The notes under the pieces are model-generated. The model ran no database searches, had not been told where the DNA came from, and worked only from the letters and a program-made list of their open reading frames with translations. The position numbers and the translations under genes are program-made. Below, piece after piece: positions 1 through 11,223 of a stretch of 64,000 nt of DNA. Each line of letters begins with the position of its first letter. Within the stretch, counting starts at the first letter, position 1. Origin of the DNA: Apostichopus japonicus (Eukaryota > Echinodermata > Holothuroidea > Aspidochirotida > Stichopodidae); assembly GCF_037975245.1 (NCBI RefSeq), contig NC_092561.1, positions 16,685,001 to 16,749,000 of the forward strand, given 5' to 3'.

Positions 1-450
1 ATTTTTTTTCAATGGGGGTATCGGCTTTTGCATACATAGTCAACTGAAAATCATAACAGAACATTATCCCCCCCCCCGGGGGGTATAGGCCTGGCTTAAA
101 GGTTTGCTGTATATAAAATCACTACCATTTAACCTTATGAAGCAGCATTATCACCTACCCCCCCCTCCAATAATATTTTTTTTCAATGGGGGTATCGGCT
201 TTTGCATACATAGTCAACGGAAAATCATAACAGAACATAATGCCCCCCCCCCCATGGTATAGGCCTGGCTTAAAGGTTTGCTTTATATAAAATCACCACC
301 ATTTAACTTTATGAAGCATTATCACCTACCCCCCCCCTCCAATAATAATTTTTTTCAATGGGGGGTATTGGCTTTTGCATACAGTCAATTGAAAATCATA
401 ACAGAACATAATTCCCCCCCCCCATGGTGTAGGGATTTCTTAAAGGTTTG
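1..450. repeat. C-rich tandem repeat, ~175-bp unit, about 2.5 copies
   Basis: The segment around GGCTTTTGCATACA recurs near 24, 199 and 371. Each copy is followed by a poly-C run, the phrase TATAGGCCTGGCTTAAAGG (degraded in the last copy) and a second C-rich run. The copies differ mostly in C-run length and small indels. The window starts inside a copy, so the true left edge is not visible. No coding function is seen. Confidence 0.85.
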
Positions 451-983
451 CTGTATAGACCCCAACATATAGCACAATATCATGAAAAAGTTCCTTGAGA
501 TCGTGTAATCGACCTACTTTGGGCGTAAAATGACCTCTTTTTCCAGTTTTTTGTGAACACTGTATGATAAACTACACTGTAGACAGGTTTCATATTTTTA
601 CAGTGTTAGACAAAGAATTATACTGGTGTTAAGAAGCTATGCAGGCTGACTGTAGCATGAGCTTGGTCGAATAAAGACCTTGATGTATGTAATAAACAAA
701 ACTTTCCTAGTTTTAGCTTCCTATAATTGGAGCCATTAAAGCATATCTTTAAGCTGGTTCAGTTTCCTTTGAATAAGTAACAGGCAATAAGTAGATGTTT
801 ACTTCTTCGAAGGAGACAAAATTTTAGAACACCTATGCAATAATTAGGTGTTCTAAAATTATTTTAGAATAATTATTTTTGTACTAACAATAACATATTC
901 TTTTATAAGAATGTAAGTTACAACAGTATTGTTTACTGAAAATAATAATTAACCTTGTTCATATTGTTTTTTCTTTAAATTAG
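451..983. other. 5' flank of the recombinase gene, no gene seen
   Basis: This is AT-rich DNA without a convincing ORF. An acceptor-like TTAAATTAG ends at 983, only 13 bases before the proposed start codon. A non-coding first exon may therefore lie upstream, but I cannot place its donor. Confidence 0.4.
820..860. repeat. Perfect 16-bp inverted repeat with 9-nt loop
   Basis: The left arm AATTTTAGAACACCTA (820-835) is the exact reverse complement of 845-860, with the loop at 836-844. It lies about 140 bp upstream of the recombinase start codon. It could be the core of a small foldback element or a hairpin in the 5' leader. The stem is too short for a typical animal pre-miRNA. Confidence 0.8.
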
Positions 984-996
984 GTACACTCTAGCT

Positions 997-3900
997 ATGT
1001 CAACGAAAACTCCTGCTCAGTCGACCCTTAAGGAAAAATTCAGTAAGTTTAAAGTTCATTATGAAAGAAGAAATTAGTGGATTTTAGAAGGAAGTCTATA
1101 TATATGTTCTAATTTGATTAACATATTTTTTTCATTTGAAGTTACATTCATCAAGGATCTAAACAAGAGTGGTGCCCTGGAAGGCCTCATCAATGCCAAA
1201 ATCAATGAAGTAGATGGCCTCAATATACCAGAAGGAGCCATGGCCTTCCAGCCTCAGCTAATCCCAGCACTGGTGAACGTCACCAGGAGGTATGGCACAG
1301 AACGGTCCACTGACCTCATCGAGGAAGGGACAGGAGTTTGGCTGCATTGTAACACCAGCAGCGGCGAACCGTGGAGCAGGCGTTTACTGACTGAAAGAAA
1401 GAAGGCAGACAAAATGACCTTTATTGGGGCTTCCTTAATAGAGATGTTCATCGGTGAGATCATTTCTGATTATATTTGCTATGATATCAGATGGTGAAAG
1501 ATTATTAACTTTTAGATTACCCAATCACTTTATATGATTGTTCAATAATTAAGATGTAATGCATAAATTTCTGTGTGATGTAGCTTTGAAATGAAATAGG
1601 GCACTAGTGTTAGTATGGTCAACCTCTGAACAAGTTTCTTTCTTACTCACTATTTCCTTAGAGCAAAAGAGATGCAGTGAAGAAGAGGTGAGATGATTCT
1701 CCTTTGATTAGCATTTGTAATCTATAAAGTGGTTAATAAGTACAATGATATCTTCAATTTAGATCAGATGTTCTATCTTGATCTGCATTTTTGACTTACA
1801 CAGAATCAATGGCTCCTAGACAGCGATGACAGCAACCTGACGTCAGATGACGAGGGAGCCCTGGACCGGTACTACGACGAACTTTACAGTACTCCAGAGA
1901 GCTCTCCAAACACAGACGTAAGCAAATCTGCAATAGTAAAGTTAAGACGACAATGATGCAATATTTAAAAAACAAATTCAAATTTGATCAATTTCTAATT
2001 TCATTCCCTATATATACAGTCCCATTCAACAACAACGGAAGTAGACCAGAACGACGAGGCTTGCAGATACCTGACATCATTGAGCACGGGAGAAGTACAA
2101 CACTCTGATGCCTTGTTCACTGACAGTGAACTTGAGGTAAATGACACATCAGTCTCTAGATCTGCCATAGATTTATATGTGAACTTAGTTGGATGTAAAA
2201 CTATTTTATTCTGTTTGCTTACTTAGGAGGCAGAACACATCACAAGTACCCCCCAGAGAGAGCCATCAGCCGAGAAAAAACCAACTGCCGAGGGAGAACC
2301 AGCCACCACTGCCAAGAAACCAATGGAGGGAACCAGGATCCAGAGTGCCCCCCAGAGAGAGCCAGCTGCCGCTGAAGAAGTAACAAGGAAGAAACCTACC
2401 ATCCCCTGTGTCCCCCAGAGTGAGCCAGCTGCCAAGATCCAACCGACTGCAGAGGGAGAACCAGCAACTGTGAAGCAAGATGATAAAGAAGAGGATGCAA
2501 AGAAACCAAAGGTCCATTTGAAGTCGTTCCCAGTTTTCCCTCAGCCCACCAGCGATTGCCCACTCTGTAGTCAACCTGTCGTCAGACTGTCGAACCATCT
2601 CATCCAGAAGCACAGCATATCCACCAAGGAGTATCGACAGAAGATCCTTAAACAGTCAAGAGCCATGTGAGTATATTTGTCTACAGGAAGAACTGGTATA
2701 GTTACTGATTATTTATTACTAATACCGTCTTTTATTTTCTTCGCAGGAAGTGCAAGGAGCCCAAACGGCAGGAGGGCCAGCAGAGGCGGAGTTTCAGGGA
2801 CTGCCCAGTCCCTGATTGCCCCTCTGTTTTTCTACCAAGGATCGACAAACACCTGCAACGAGTCCACAACTACAAGACGTCATCAGCGGAATACCATCAA
2901 CTTCTGAGCGCAGCACCGGATTCGAAGAAAGAGACTGAGGAGGAGGAGGAGGAGGAAGAAGAAGATTTTCTGGTCGAGATGGAGGATACACCAAAGGAAA
3001 AATTGGACATCTACGGTACAGATACTTTACTTAAATATGATTGGAAATTAACAATGTATTCATTTGTGAAAGCAGAGACTTAATCCTTCCATTCATTGTT
3101 ATTCTAATAGAGCGATTCGCAAAGTACGAAGAACAGAAGCACGGGGGGACGGAGCAGTCCAAGAAGAATGCCCAGCAACATTGCAGACAGGTGCAGGCCA
3201 TCAAGGAAAGACTTGGAATTTCAATAAGAAGTCTGATACTCCCAAGCAGCGTGCAGCGGTATGAACAAACCCTCACTAATAAAATTCTATCTATTGTGTT
3301 GTTACTGAAGGTAATGTATTCACTATCCACTGTACTTCTATTCATTTATGACTCTACAGGATCACAGAAGTGCTAAGAAAGGATAAGAAGCTGCCGAAGA
3401 CCGTATCATCCTACCTGCTATCCCTTAAGAAGTTTTCCAACTACCTGTCGATCTGTGTGGAAGCCAGCCGCTCAGTAGGAGTCTGCCCAACTTCTGCTGA
3501 GAGAACCTTTCGGACCGCCGGGGACTTCGCTACAGCCATGAGGCCGGAAATATGCAAACGCCAGAAGTTCCTCGCATCAAAGATCCAGGGTAACCTTTTA
3601 AAAAAGATTTCCTTACCCCACCTGCCCCCCCCCCAAAAAAATCCAAATTTATGAACATGGATGTAGCCTGACTGATTTTAATAATAATTTTCTTTGCACT
3701 TTGTACAGACGTAGTGATGCCAGCAGAGCGAGTAGACGAAATGATGACCAGCTGCACCGAGGAAGCCATTGCAATTGCACGTAAGTATCACATGACAGTT
3801 ACCGGAAAGTTAACCACCCAACACCAGCTCTTTAATGTCTCGACACTCTATTGTGCTTTTCAGGTGCTTTGGAATCCAATTCAGGGATCATCCCAGCGGA

Positions 3901-6462
3901 GAAGAAAAGAAAATTCCGGAACATCCTGATGGCTCTCATGCTGCTGAACGGAGGACACCGCGGCTGTGTCATCACCGGTCTCACGCTGGGCGAGTTTCAA
4001 GCAGCCAAACAGACAACCAACGGAAACTGGATCATCGCTGTAGCCAACCACAAGACGTCATCCACCTACGGACCCGCCAACGTAGTCCTCTCACCCACCC
4101 TCTACCAGCTCTGCGTCGTATACCACAACATCATGAGACCCAGCATCCTCCGTTCGCCCAAAGCAGCTGAGAGCCCGGTTTGGCCTTTCTTCCTGTCGCC
4201 CAGCGGGAAGAAGGTGACCAAGCTAAGTCGGGATTTGCAGACCCTAGGAAGACAATTTGACATCGAGAAGTTCAACCCAATCAACGTAAGGAAGACTGTA
4301 GCCACCAGGGTAAGTAATCTGAGCTCTTTCAGATATATATGTATGTTGAATTTTGTTCAATACTTTTGTTTTTTACATTGATGGTTTTTTTCAAATATTT
4401 GCAACAGAATTTCGCGACACAATCAGGATCCAACAGGTACATGGTATCGGAGCACATGGCCCACAGAGAACAAACCCAGGCCAGCTACTACAAGGCGTCG
4501 CAGTCGGAGGAAACGGCATGTGCTGCCGCATCCATTATCACCAATCTGCTGGTTGGGGTGAGTTCCATCAAAGTTAACTTTTATAAGCTCTAAGTAAAAA
4601 GGAAAACAATGTCTCGTAAGTAATTGCCATTTACAAGTAAGATAAAGTGAAAATCTTAACATTACAAGAATAAGGTGCAGCATGGCAAACAATTAAGTAA
4701 GACCCTTAAATAGATGAAAGTAAAACCTAGGGATGGTTGCACTGAAATGAGAATGCCCCTATAAAAGTTAATTAGATATCTTGAGTACTCCTTTAATGAT
4801 TAAATGCAGGGACGGCTCCTTTAACTACATGTGGTCAAGTGACCATGCACAGAGTGAACATTATTTAAATCCACAATTCCGATTAGGAATTAGCTTGAAA
4901 CTAATTTACGGCAATGCGAAACAAATACGGGTTATTCCCCTAATAACCAATAGTTTGTCGGTTATTCCCCTTATAACCATTTATCCTCAACTTGTAACCT
5001 TTCATAATGGCAGCATTAACAATGGTTGCATGTTAGCAAACTTTCCAAAGTTATAATTAAAAAGGTGTACATATAACCCAGTTCAAGAAATCAATCTCTT
5101 TTGAAAACCCAAGAGAAGTATCGAACATTGAGTCAAATGTAAGTTTAACATGACGTAATGTCCTCAGTTAAGGAAACAATTTGTTCATGTGACGTACGTA
5201 AATTACGATCTTTGGAACCACTGAGATCATTAAGTATACGGACAAAAACTTTTGATAATGGTTCTTGAAAAGCACCTACACTAGTATTTACGAAATGTGA
5301 GCTCAGCATTTTAGAGAGATATTGTATTAAAAAGCTACGAAGTATTCTGAAAAGTTAAGCCTAGTCTTTACCACTCTGGCAGTAGCCTACCACTGTAATA
5401 GGGTTAACAGCACAAATAAATTGGCCAACCGTGACTTTGAACTTGATCGAGAGTAACACAATCTAATCGATATTATGAATTACAGAACCCTTGTCTGCTT
5501 AACGGGTATATAAGAGATGGGAAATTGTATAATTACCTCATCGAGCTTTTAAAGTAATAACTTCAACTGCTGCAAAAGCAGACAAAATCCTTGTTCAAAG
5601 ATAAATGGAAATCTTGGAGGTGTTGTGTTAACTAGTGACAGTAACGTTGTGTCTCGAACAATAGTTTTCAAGTCTAGTACCCCACGCCCTGAGGGGTATC
5701 CCAATCTGAGCGGAAGGGCTTGACATGTTCCGGTGGAGTTAAATTCTAAGGTAGGCCAGCTATGCCAAAATGACATGGCTCTACGTTAATAACCAGAGTT
5801 CTCTCATTTCTTTCTCTAGTCACAGTCCGAAGACCCAGCCGATGCTCCAGCTGGACCTTCCGGCGTAAGTTTGAAGAACAACTTTGAAGACTTCCCATGC
5901 CCCTCTCCCCTAACCAACACTTTGATTGATTAATTTTTTTATGTCATTTCAAACAGCTCCAATCAACAACACCCGAGTCTGATGCCAGCTCAGACCAAGA
6001 AGACATTCCTTCCAGCGCACAGTTTCTTGCAGCAGAACCACTACACGTAAGTAGCTCTTTGATGAAGCCGTTTTAATGAAAAACGGATGTCAGTGTGTAA
6101 TGATAATAACCATTCACTGACCTCTGCTTCTCTCTCTACAGCGACCACCTCCTGACCAGCAGCCATTGGAGTACTACGAGAATCCGAAGAGGGCGAGGGC
6201 CACCTACTTCGAGGGCGATACTGAAGAGATCATGAAGACCTACAGGGACACACTAGAGAGGCTGGGGACTTCCAAAATAACCATTAAAGAAGTAGTAAGT
6301 TTCAAACAAGTATCACTTTAAAGAGAACCCTGTGCAGCTATACATTTCTAACATTCTCTCCTTTCTAATTTCTAGGTTCGGAAGATGTACAACGAGAACA
6401 GGACTCTACAGCAGTGGACGGTGCAGCAGCTGTACGACAAAGTCAGGAAGTCGCTGGATTAA
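997..6462 (+). CDS. Zinc-finger plus Crypton-type tyrosine recombinase protein, 16 coding exons
   Basis: Seen: exons 997-1042, 1142-1453, 1662-1687, 1804-1917, 2020-2136, 2227-2666, 2747-3015, 3111-3258, 3360-3589, 3709-3780, 3864-4309, 4408-4557, 5820-5864, 5957-6046, 6142-6294 and 6376-6462 join in frame (2745 nt, 914 aa). All 15 introns are GT-AG. Residues 1-205 are of unknown type and turn acidic. Residues 206-290 carry PQREPAA/PQSEPAA-like repeats. C2H2-like fingers lie at 316-334 (C316, C319, H329, H334) and 371-392 (C371, C376, H387, H392), followed by a Glu run near 415-424. Residues ~440-570 resemble the helical core-binding domain of tyrosine recombinases. Residues ~592-770 resemble the catalytic domain, with candidates R624 (after NGGH), K655, R734 (in VRKTVAT), H759 and nucleophile Y768 (Y767 adjacent). 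The tail is basic and possibly helix-turn-helix. Known: Cryptons use this recombinase, and several animal nuclear genes are domesticated Cryptons. Inferred: a nuclear DNA-binding protein, either domesticated or an intron-rich element. The exact subfamily is uncertain. Confidence 0.83.
4558..5819 (+). other. Largest intron of the recombinase gene
   Basis: This intron splits the catalytic-domain exon carrying H759/Y768 from the short Ser/Pro/Asp-rich exons. It starts GTGAGT and ends after TTTCTCTAG. Inside is only a short near-repeat of GGTTATTCCCC near 4929 and 4959. No nested gene or recognisable transposon is seen. Confidence 0.7.
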
Positions 6463-6534
6463 AAGTAAGTTCGATTCTAATCACCATTAAAACTTTTATA
6501 TTTATCCATACATATAGCTAATCTGTATTCGCAG

Positions 6535-9500
6535 AGCAATATATGTGACCACCGTCGGGAGGTACTCCTGTGCGGGGGCCCCCTCAAGCAAGGGGAACCC
6601 AAGCCTCAGGGTCCTTAACAGTGGCCATCCATCACACTTTACCATAGACTAATCCCCCTTTTATTCTCTCCACAGGTATATACAGTGTGGTATCGTATAG
6701 CAATTAATTTATCAATTTCATTTTGAGTGTATATATTGGATAATTAAATTTTAAGTTATGACTATTAAGAAGTGAACTTATACTGTGTATATAGCAAAGT
6801 TATTGATATAACATGACTAATTCTCACGCTTTTACCTCCCCCCGGCAGGTCATGGCCACCGTTGGGGGTCGCTCTGGTGCGGGGACCCCTCCGGCAAGGG
6901 GAACCCAAGCCTCAGTGTCCTTAACGGTGGAAAGGCCATACCATAGACTAATCCCCCTTTTATCTCTCCACAGGTATAAACAGTGCGGTAAAGTATAACA
7001 ATTATTTTATCAACTTCATTTAGTGTGTATATATTGGATAATTGAATTATAGGTTACTACTATACTTAGAAGTGTTATACTGTATATATAGCAAAAGTAT
7101 AACATGAATAATTCTCTTGTTTAAATCTCCCCCTCAGCAGGTCATGGCCACCGTTGGGGTCGCTCTGGTGCGGGGGCCCCCTCAGGCAAGGGGAACCCAA
7201 GCCTCAGTGTCCTTAACGGTGGATAGGCCATACCATAGACTAATCCCCCTTTTATCTCTCCACAGGTATAAACAATGCGGTAATGCATAACAATTAATTT
7301 ATCAACTTCATTTTGTGTGTATATATTGGATAATTGAATTATAAGTTATTACTATTCAGAAGTGAACCTATACTGTATATATAGCAAAATTTATTGATAT
7401 AACATGACTAATTCTCACGCTTTTACCTCCCCCGGCAGGTCATGGCCACCGTTGGGGGTCGCTCTGGTGCGGGGGCCCCCTCGGGCAAGGGGAACCCAAG
7501 CCTCAGTGTCCCTAACGGTGGATAGGCCATACCATAGACTAATCCCCCTTTTATCTCTCCACAGGTATAAACAATGCGGTAAAGTATAACAATTAATTTA
7601 TCAACTTCATTTAGTGTGTATATATTGGATAATTGAATTATAGGTTACTACTATACTTAGAAGTGTTATACTGTATATATAGCAAAAGTATAACATGAAT
7701 AATTCTCTTGTTTAAATCTCCCCCTCAGCAGGTCATGGCCACCGTTGGGGTCGCTCTGGTGCGGGGGCCCCCTCAGGCAAGGGGAACCCAAGCCTCAGTG
7801 TCCTTAACGGTGGATAGGCCATACCATAGACTAATCCCCCTTTTATCTCTCCACAGGTATAAACAATGCGGTAATGCATAACAATTAATTTATCAACTTC
7901 ATTTTGTGTGTATATATTGGATAATTGAATTATAAGTTATTACTATTCAGAAGTGAACCTATACTGTATATATAGCAAAATTTATTGATATAACATGACT
8001 AATTCTCACGCTTTTACCTCCCCCGGCAGGTCATGGCCACCGTTGGGGGTCGCTCTGGTGCGGGGGCCCCCTCGGGCAAGGGGAACCCAAGCCTCAGTGT
8101 CCCTAACGGTGGATAGGCCATACCATAGACTAATCCCCCTTTTATCTCTCCAAAGGTATAAACAATGCGGTAATGCATAACAATTAATTTATCAACTTCA
8201 TTTTGTGTGTATATATTGGATAATTGAATTATAGGTTATTACTATTCAGAAGTGAACCTATACTGTATATATAGCAAAATTTATTGATATAACATGACTA
8301 ATTCTCACGCTTTTACCTCCCCCTGGCAGGTCATGGCCACCGTTGGGGGTCTCTCTGGTGCGGGGGCCCCCTCGGGCAAGGGGAACCCAAGCCTCAGTGT
8401 CCTTAACGGTGGATAGGCCATACCATAGACTAATTCCCTGTTATCTCTCCACAGGTATAAACAATGCGGTAATGCATAACAATTAATTTATCAACTTCAT
8501 TTTGTGTGTATATATTGGATAATTGAATTATAGGTTATTACTATTCAGAAGTGAACCTATACTGTATATATAGCAAAAGTTATTGATATAACATGACTAA
8601 TTCTCACGCTTTTACCTCCCCCCGGCAGGTCATGGCCACCGTTGGGGGTCTCTCTGGTGCGGGGGCCCCCTTGGGCAAGGGGAACCCAAGCCTCAGTGTC
8701 CTTAATGGTGGATAGGCCATACCATAGACTAATCCCCCTTTTCTCTCCACAGGTATAAACAGTTGGGTAATGCATAACAATTAATTTATCAACTTCATTT
8801 TGTGTGTATATATTGGATAATTGAATTATAAGTTATTACTATTCAGAAGTGAACCTATACTGTATGTATAGCAAAAGTTATTGATATAACATGACTAATT
8901 CTCACGCTTTTACCTCCCCCCGGCAGGTCATGGCCACCGTTGGGGGTCTCTCTGGTGCGGGGGCCCCCTTGGGCAAGGGGAACCCAAGCCTCAGTGTCCT
9001 TAACGGTGGATAGGCCATACCATAGACTAATCCCCCTTTTATCTCTCCACAGGTATAAACAGTTGGGTAATGCATAACAATTAATTTATCAACTTCATTT
9101 TGTGTGTATATATTGGATAATTGAATTATAAGTTATTACTATTCAGAAGTGAACCTATACTGTATATATAGCAAAAGTTATTGATATAACATGACTAATT
9201 CTCACGCTTTTACCTCCCCCCGGCAGGTCATGGCCACCGTTGGGGGTCTCTCTGGTGCGGGGGCCCCCTTGGGCAAGGGGAACCCAAGCCTCAGTGTCCT
9301 TAACGGTGGAAATGCCATACCATAGACTAATCCCCCTTTTATCTCTCCACAGGTATAAAGAATGCGGTAATGCATAACAATTAATTTATCAACTTCATTT
9401 AGTGTGTATATATTGGATAATTGAATTATAAGTTATTACTATTCAGAAGTGAACCTATACTGTATATATAGCAAAAGTTATTGATATAACATGACTAATT

Positions 9501-10259
9501 CTCACGCTTTTACCTACCCCCGGCAGGTCATGGCCACCGTTGGGGGTCGCTCTGGTGCGGGGGCCCCCTCGGGCAAGGGGAACCCAAGCCTCAGTGTCCT
9601 TAACGGTGGAAAGGCCATACCATAGACTAATCCCCCTTTTATTCTCTCCACAGGTATAAACAGTGCGGTAACGTAGAACAATTAATTTATCAACTTCATT
9701 TAGTGTGTATATATTGGATAATTGAATTAAAGGTTATTACTACTTAGAAGTGTTATACTGTATGTATAGCAAAAGTATAACATGAATAATTCTCTTGTTT
9801 AAATCTCCCCCTCAGCAGGTCATGGCCACCGTTGGGGGTCGCTCTGGTGCGAGGTCCCCCTCGGGCAAGGGGAACCCAAGCCTCAGTGTCCTTAACGGTG
9901 GAAATGCCATACCATAGACTAATCCTCCTTTTATCTCTCCACAGGTATAAACAGTTGGGTAATGTATAGCAATTAATTTATCAATTTCATTTAGTGTGTA
10001 TATATTGGATAATTGGATTATAAGTTATTACTATAAAGAAGTGAACATATATATATACTGTAGATATAGCTAAAGTTCTTGATATAACATGACTAACTCT
10101 TTTGTTTTTATCTCCCACGCAGCAGATCATGGCCACCGTTGGGGGTCGCTCTGGTGTGGGGCCCCCTCGGCCAAGGGGAACCCAAGCCTCAGTGTCCTTA
10201 ACGGTGGCCAGCCATCATGCCATACCATCGACTAATTCTCTCTTTCTTTTCTTTCCACA
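6535..10259 (+). repeat. Tandem array of ~295-bp units carrying splice signals, about 13 copies
   Basis: The block GTCATGGCCACCGTTGGGG starts near 6849, 7141, 7439, 7732, 8030, 8330, 8629, 8927, 9227, 9527 and 9819. Variant copies begin near 6546 (degenerate first) and 10126 (last). Each full unit has GACTAAT plus a pyrimidine tract plus GGCAG or CAGCAG before the block. It has a second GACTAAT, pyrimidine tract and CACAG about 125 bases later, then GTATAAAC and an AT-rich stretch. The core starts CCACCGTT and ends AACGGTGG, with GGGGGCCCCC between. A donor-like GTAAGT sits at 6465, right after the recombinase stop codon. The array may therefore be a chain of duplicated 3'UTR exons and introns, or simply a satellite downstream of the gene. 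Confidence 0.85.
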
Positions 10260-10540
10260 GTTATATACAGTGCAGTATTCATTGGGCTTGCATATACTTT
10301 GGACATGCTGGGTGGAGGCTCTTGGTTGATTGCTTTGGGTTGGACATGATGGGAGGAGGAGAGAGATGACTATGTTGGACTAATAGATGACAGATGTACA
10401 GCTAATTTGATCAGATGCATTTGTGATGACTCACACTGGAATGACTTGAGCGGGCAGCTGTTGAAGACTGAACATTTTACACTTATACGATATTGAAGAC
10501 CGAACATTTTACATAAATAAACACTGATTAATTATCAAAT
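10126..10540 (+). other. Putative terminal 3'UTR exon of the recombinase gene
   Basis: The last array unit keeps the acceptor (CAGCAG before 10126) and the CCACCGTT/AACGGTGG core. The usual CACAG|GTATAAA is changed to CACAG|TTATATA at 10260, so a donor there is lost. The sequence then runs as unique DNA to an AATAAA at 10516. A terminal exon is the simplest reading. A final exon starting at 10260 is also possible, because a pyrimidine tract and CACAG precede it. Confidence 0.45.
10516..10521 (+). terminator. Poly(A) signal AATAAA
   Basis: A canonical AATAAA hexamer lies just after two near-copies of GAACATTTTACA. It is the first good poly(A) signal in unique DNA after the tandem array and could end the recombinase transcript. 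Confidence 0.5.
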
Positions 10541-10977
10541 GTATATTGACACTCCATTCACTCGATCAAATAACACCTTAAAAGAGACCTGGGCTCTAGA
10601 AATGAGGAGGGGGGAGGGACCCTAGTATAGGAACCAGGTGACTAGAGTGCTTGCGAGTTAAACCCCTCCTTGGGGAACAGCACAGTTGCCAGGATGGGCT
10701 GCTTAGTAGGGGTGGGTTGTGCCAGGTCCTCCAACAAGAACTTATGCCTCCATGGTTTTCCTTTTCAACTGTTTTCTGAATGGGTTTTTAGTCCAGGAGG
10801 TTGATGCTTATTTGGAGTAGTTAAATGACTATTATTATAAATAAATTCAGTGTAACCGATAAGAATTCATCAATCATTATATATGAGTTGGCAGATTTGA
10901 TGTCTTCCCAATTGTTTTCCATCTTATAATAACAAAATTAAATTTGTAAAATTTCATTTAACTCTTACCAGCATATG
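10541..10977. other. Intergenic DNA, no feature seen
   Basis: This is unique sequence between the recombinase locus and the retrotransposon. It contains one purine run near 10600-10620 and no supported ORF. It ends at the GTACA target site (10978-10982). Confidence 0.5.
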
Positions 10978-10982
10978 GTACA

Positions 10983-11198
10983 TGTAGTGTTATGCGCTTA
11001 GACCTTCAGGTACTAAGAATAACAATAAATAAAGATGAACACGATTCTTCTGGTTATGTCTGTTTATTTTATTTTACGGGTTCCGTGATCTTAGATAATC
11101 CGTCGTTCACAATCTGCTCGCATGCATCAGCTGTATCTCATAGCTCACAATGCGAACATAAGTATCGTATATAGATTCTTCAGAATCCTTACATTACA
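10983..11198 (-). repeat. 3' LTR of the Ty3/gypsy element
   Basis: 216 bp, starting TGTAAT and ending ACTACA on the element's strand, and identical by eye to the other LTR. It contains AATAAA on the minus strand near 11065, a likely poly(A) signal for the element. Confidence 0.95.
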
Positions 11199-11208
11199 TC
11201 CCCAACCC
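11199..11208 (-). other. Polypurine tract candidate
   Basis: On the element's strand GGGTTGGGGA directly abuts the 3' LTR, where plus-strand DNA synthesis is primed in this family. Two T bases interrupt the purine run, so it is a weak tract. It lies 15 bases past the gag-pol stop codon. Confidence 0.55.
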
Positions 11209-11223
11209 AAGCATACAACATGC

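Noticed and set aside
6813-8180. Recurring 61-codon frame in the ~295-bp array
   Set aside because: It crosses an acceptor site and is lost in about half the units through indels, so it is not under coding constraint.
1-10260. Tandem repeats considered as CRISPR arrays
   Set aside because: The units are long, adjoin without unique spacers and lie in animal DNA with spliced genes.
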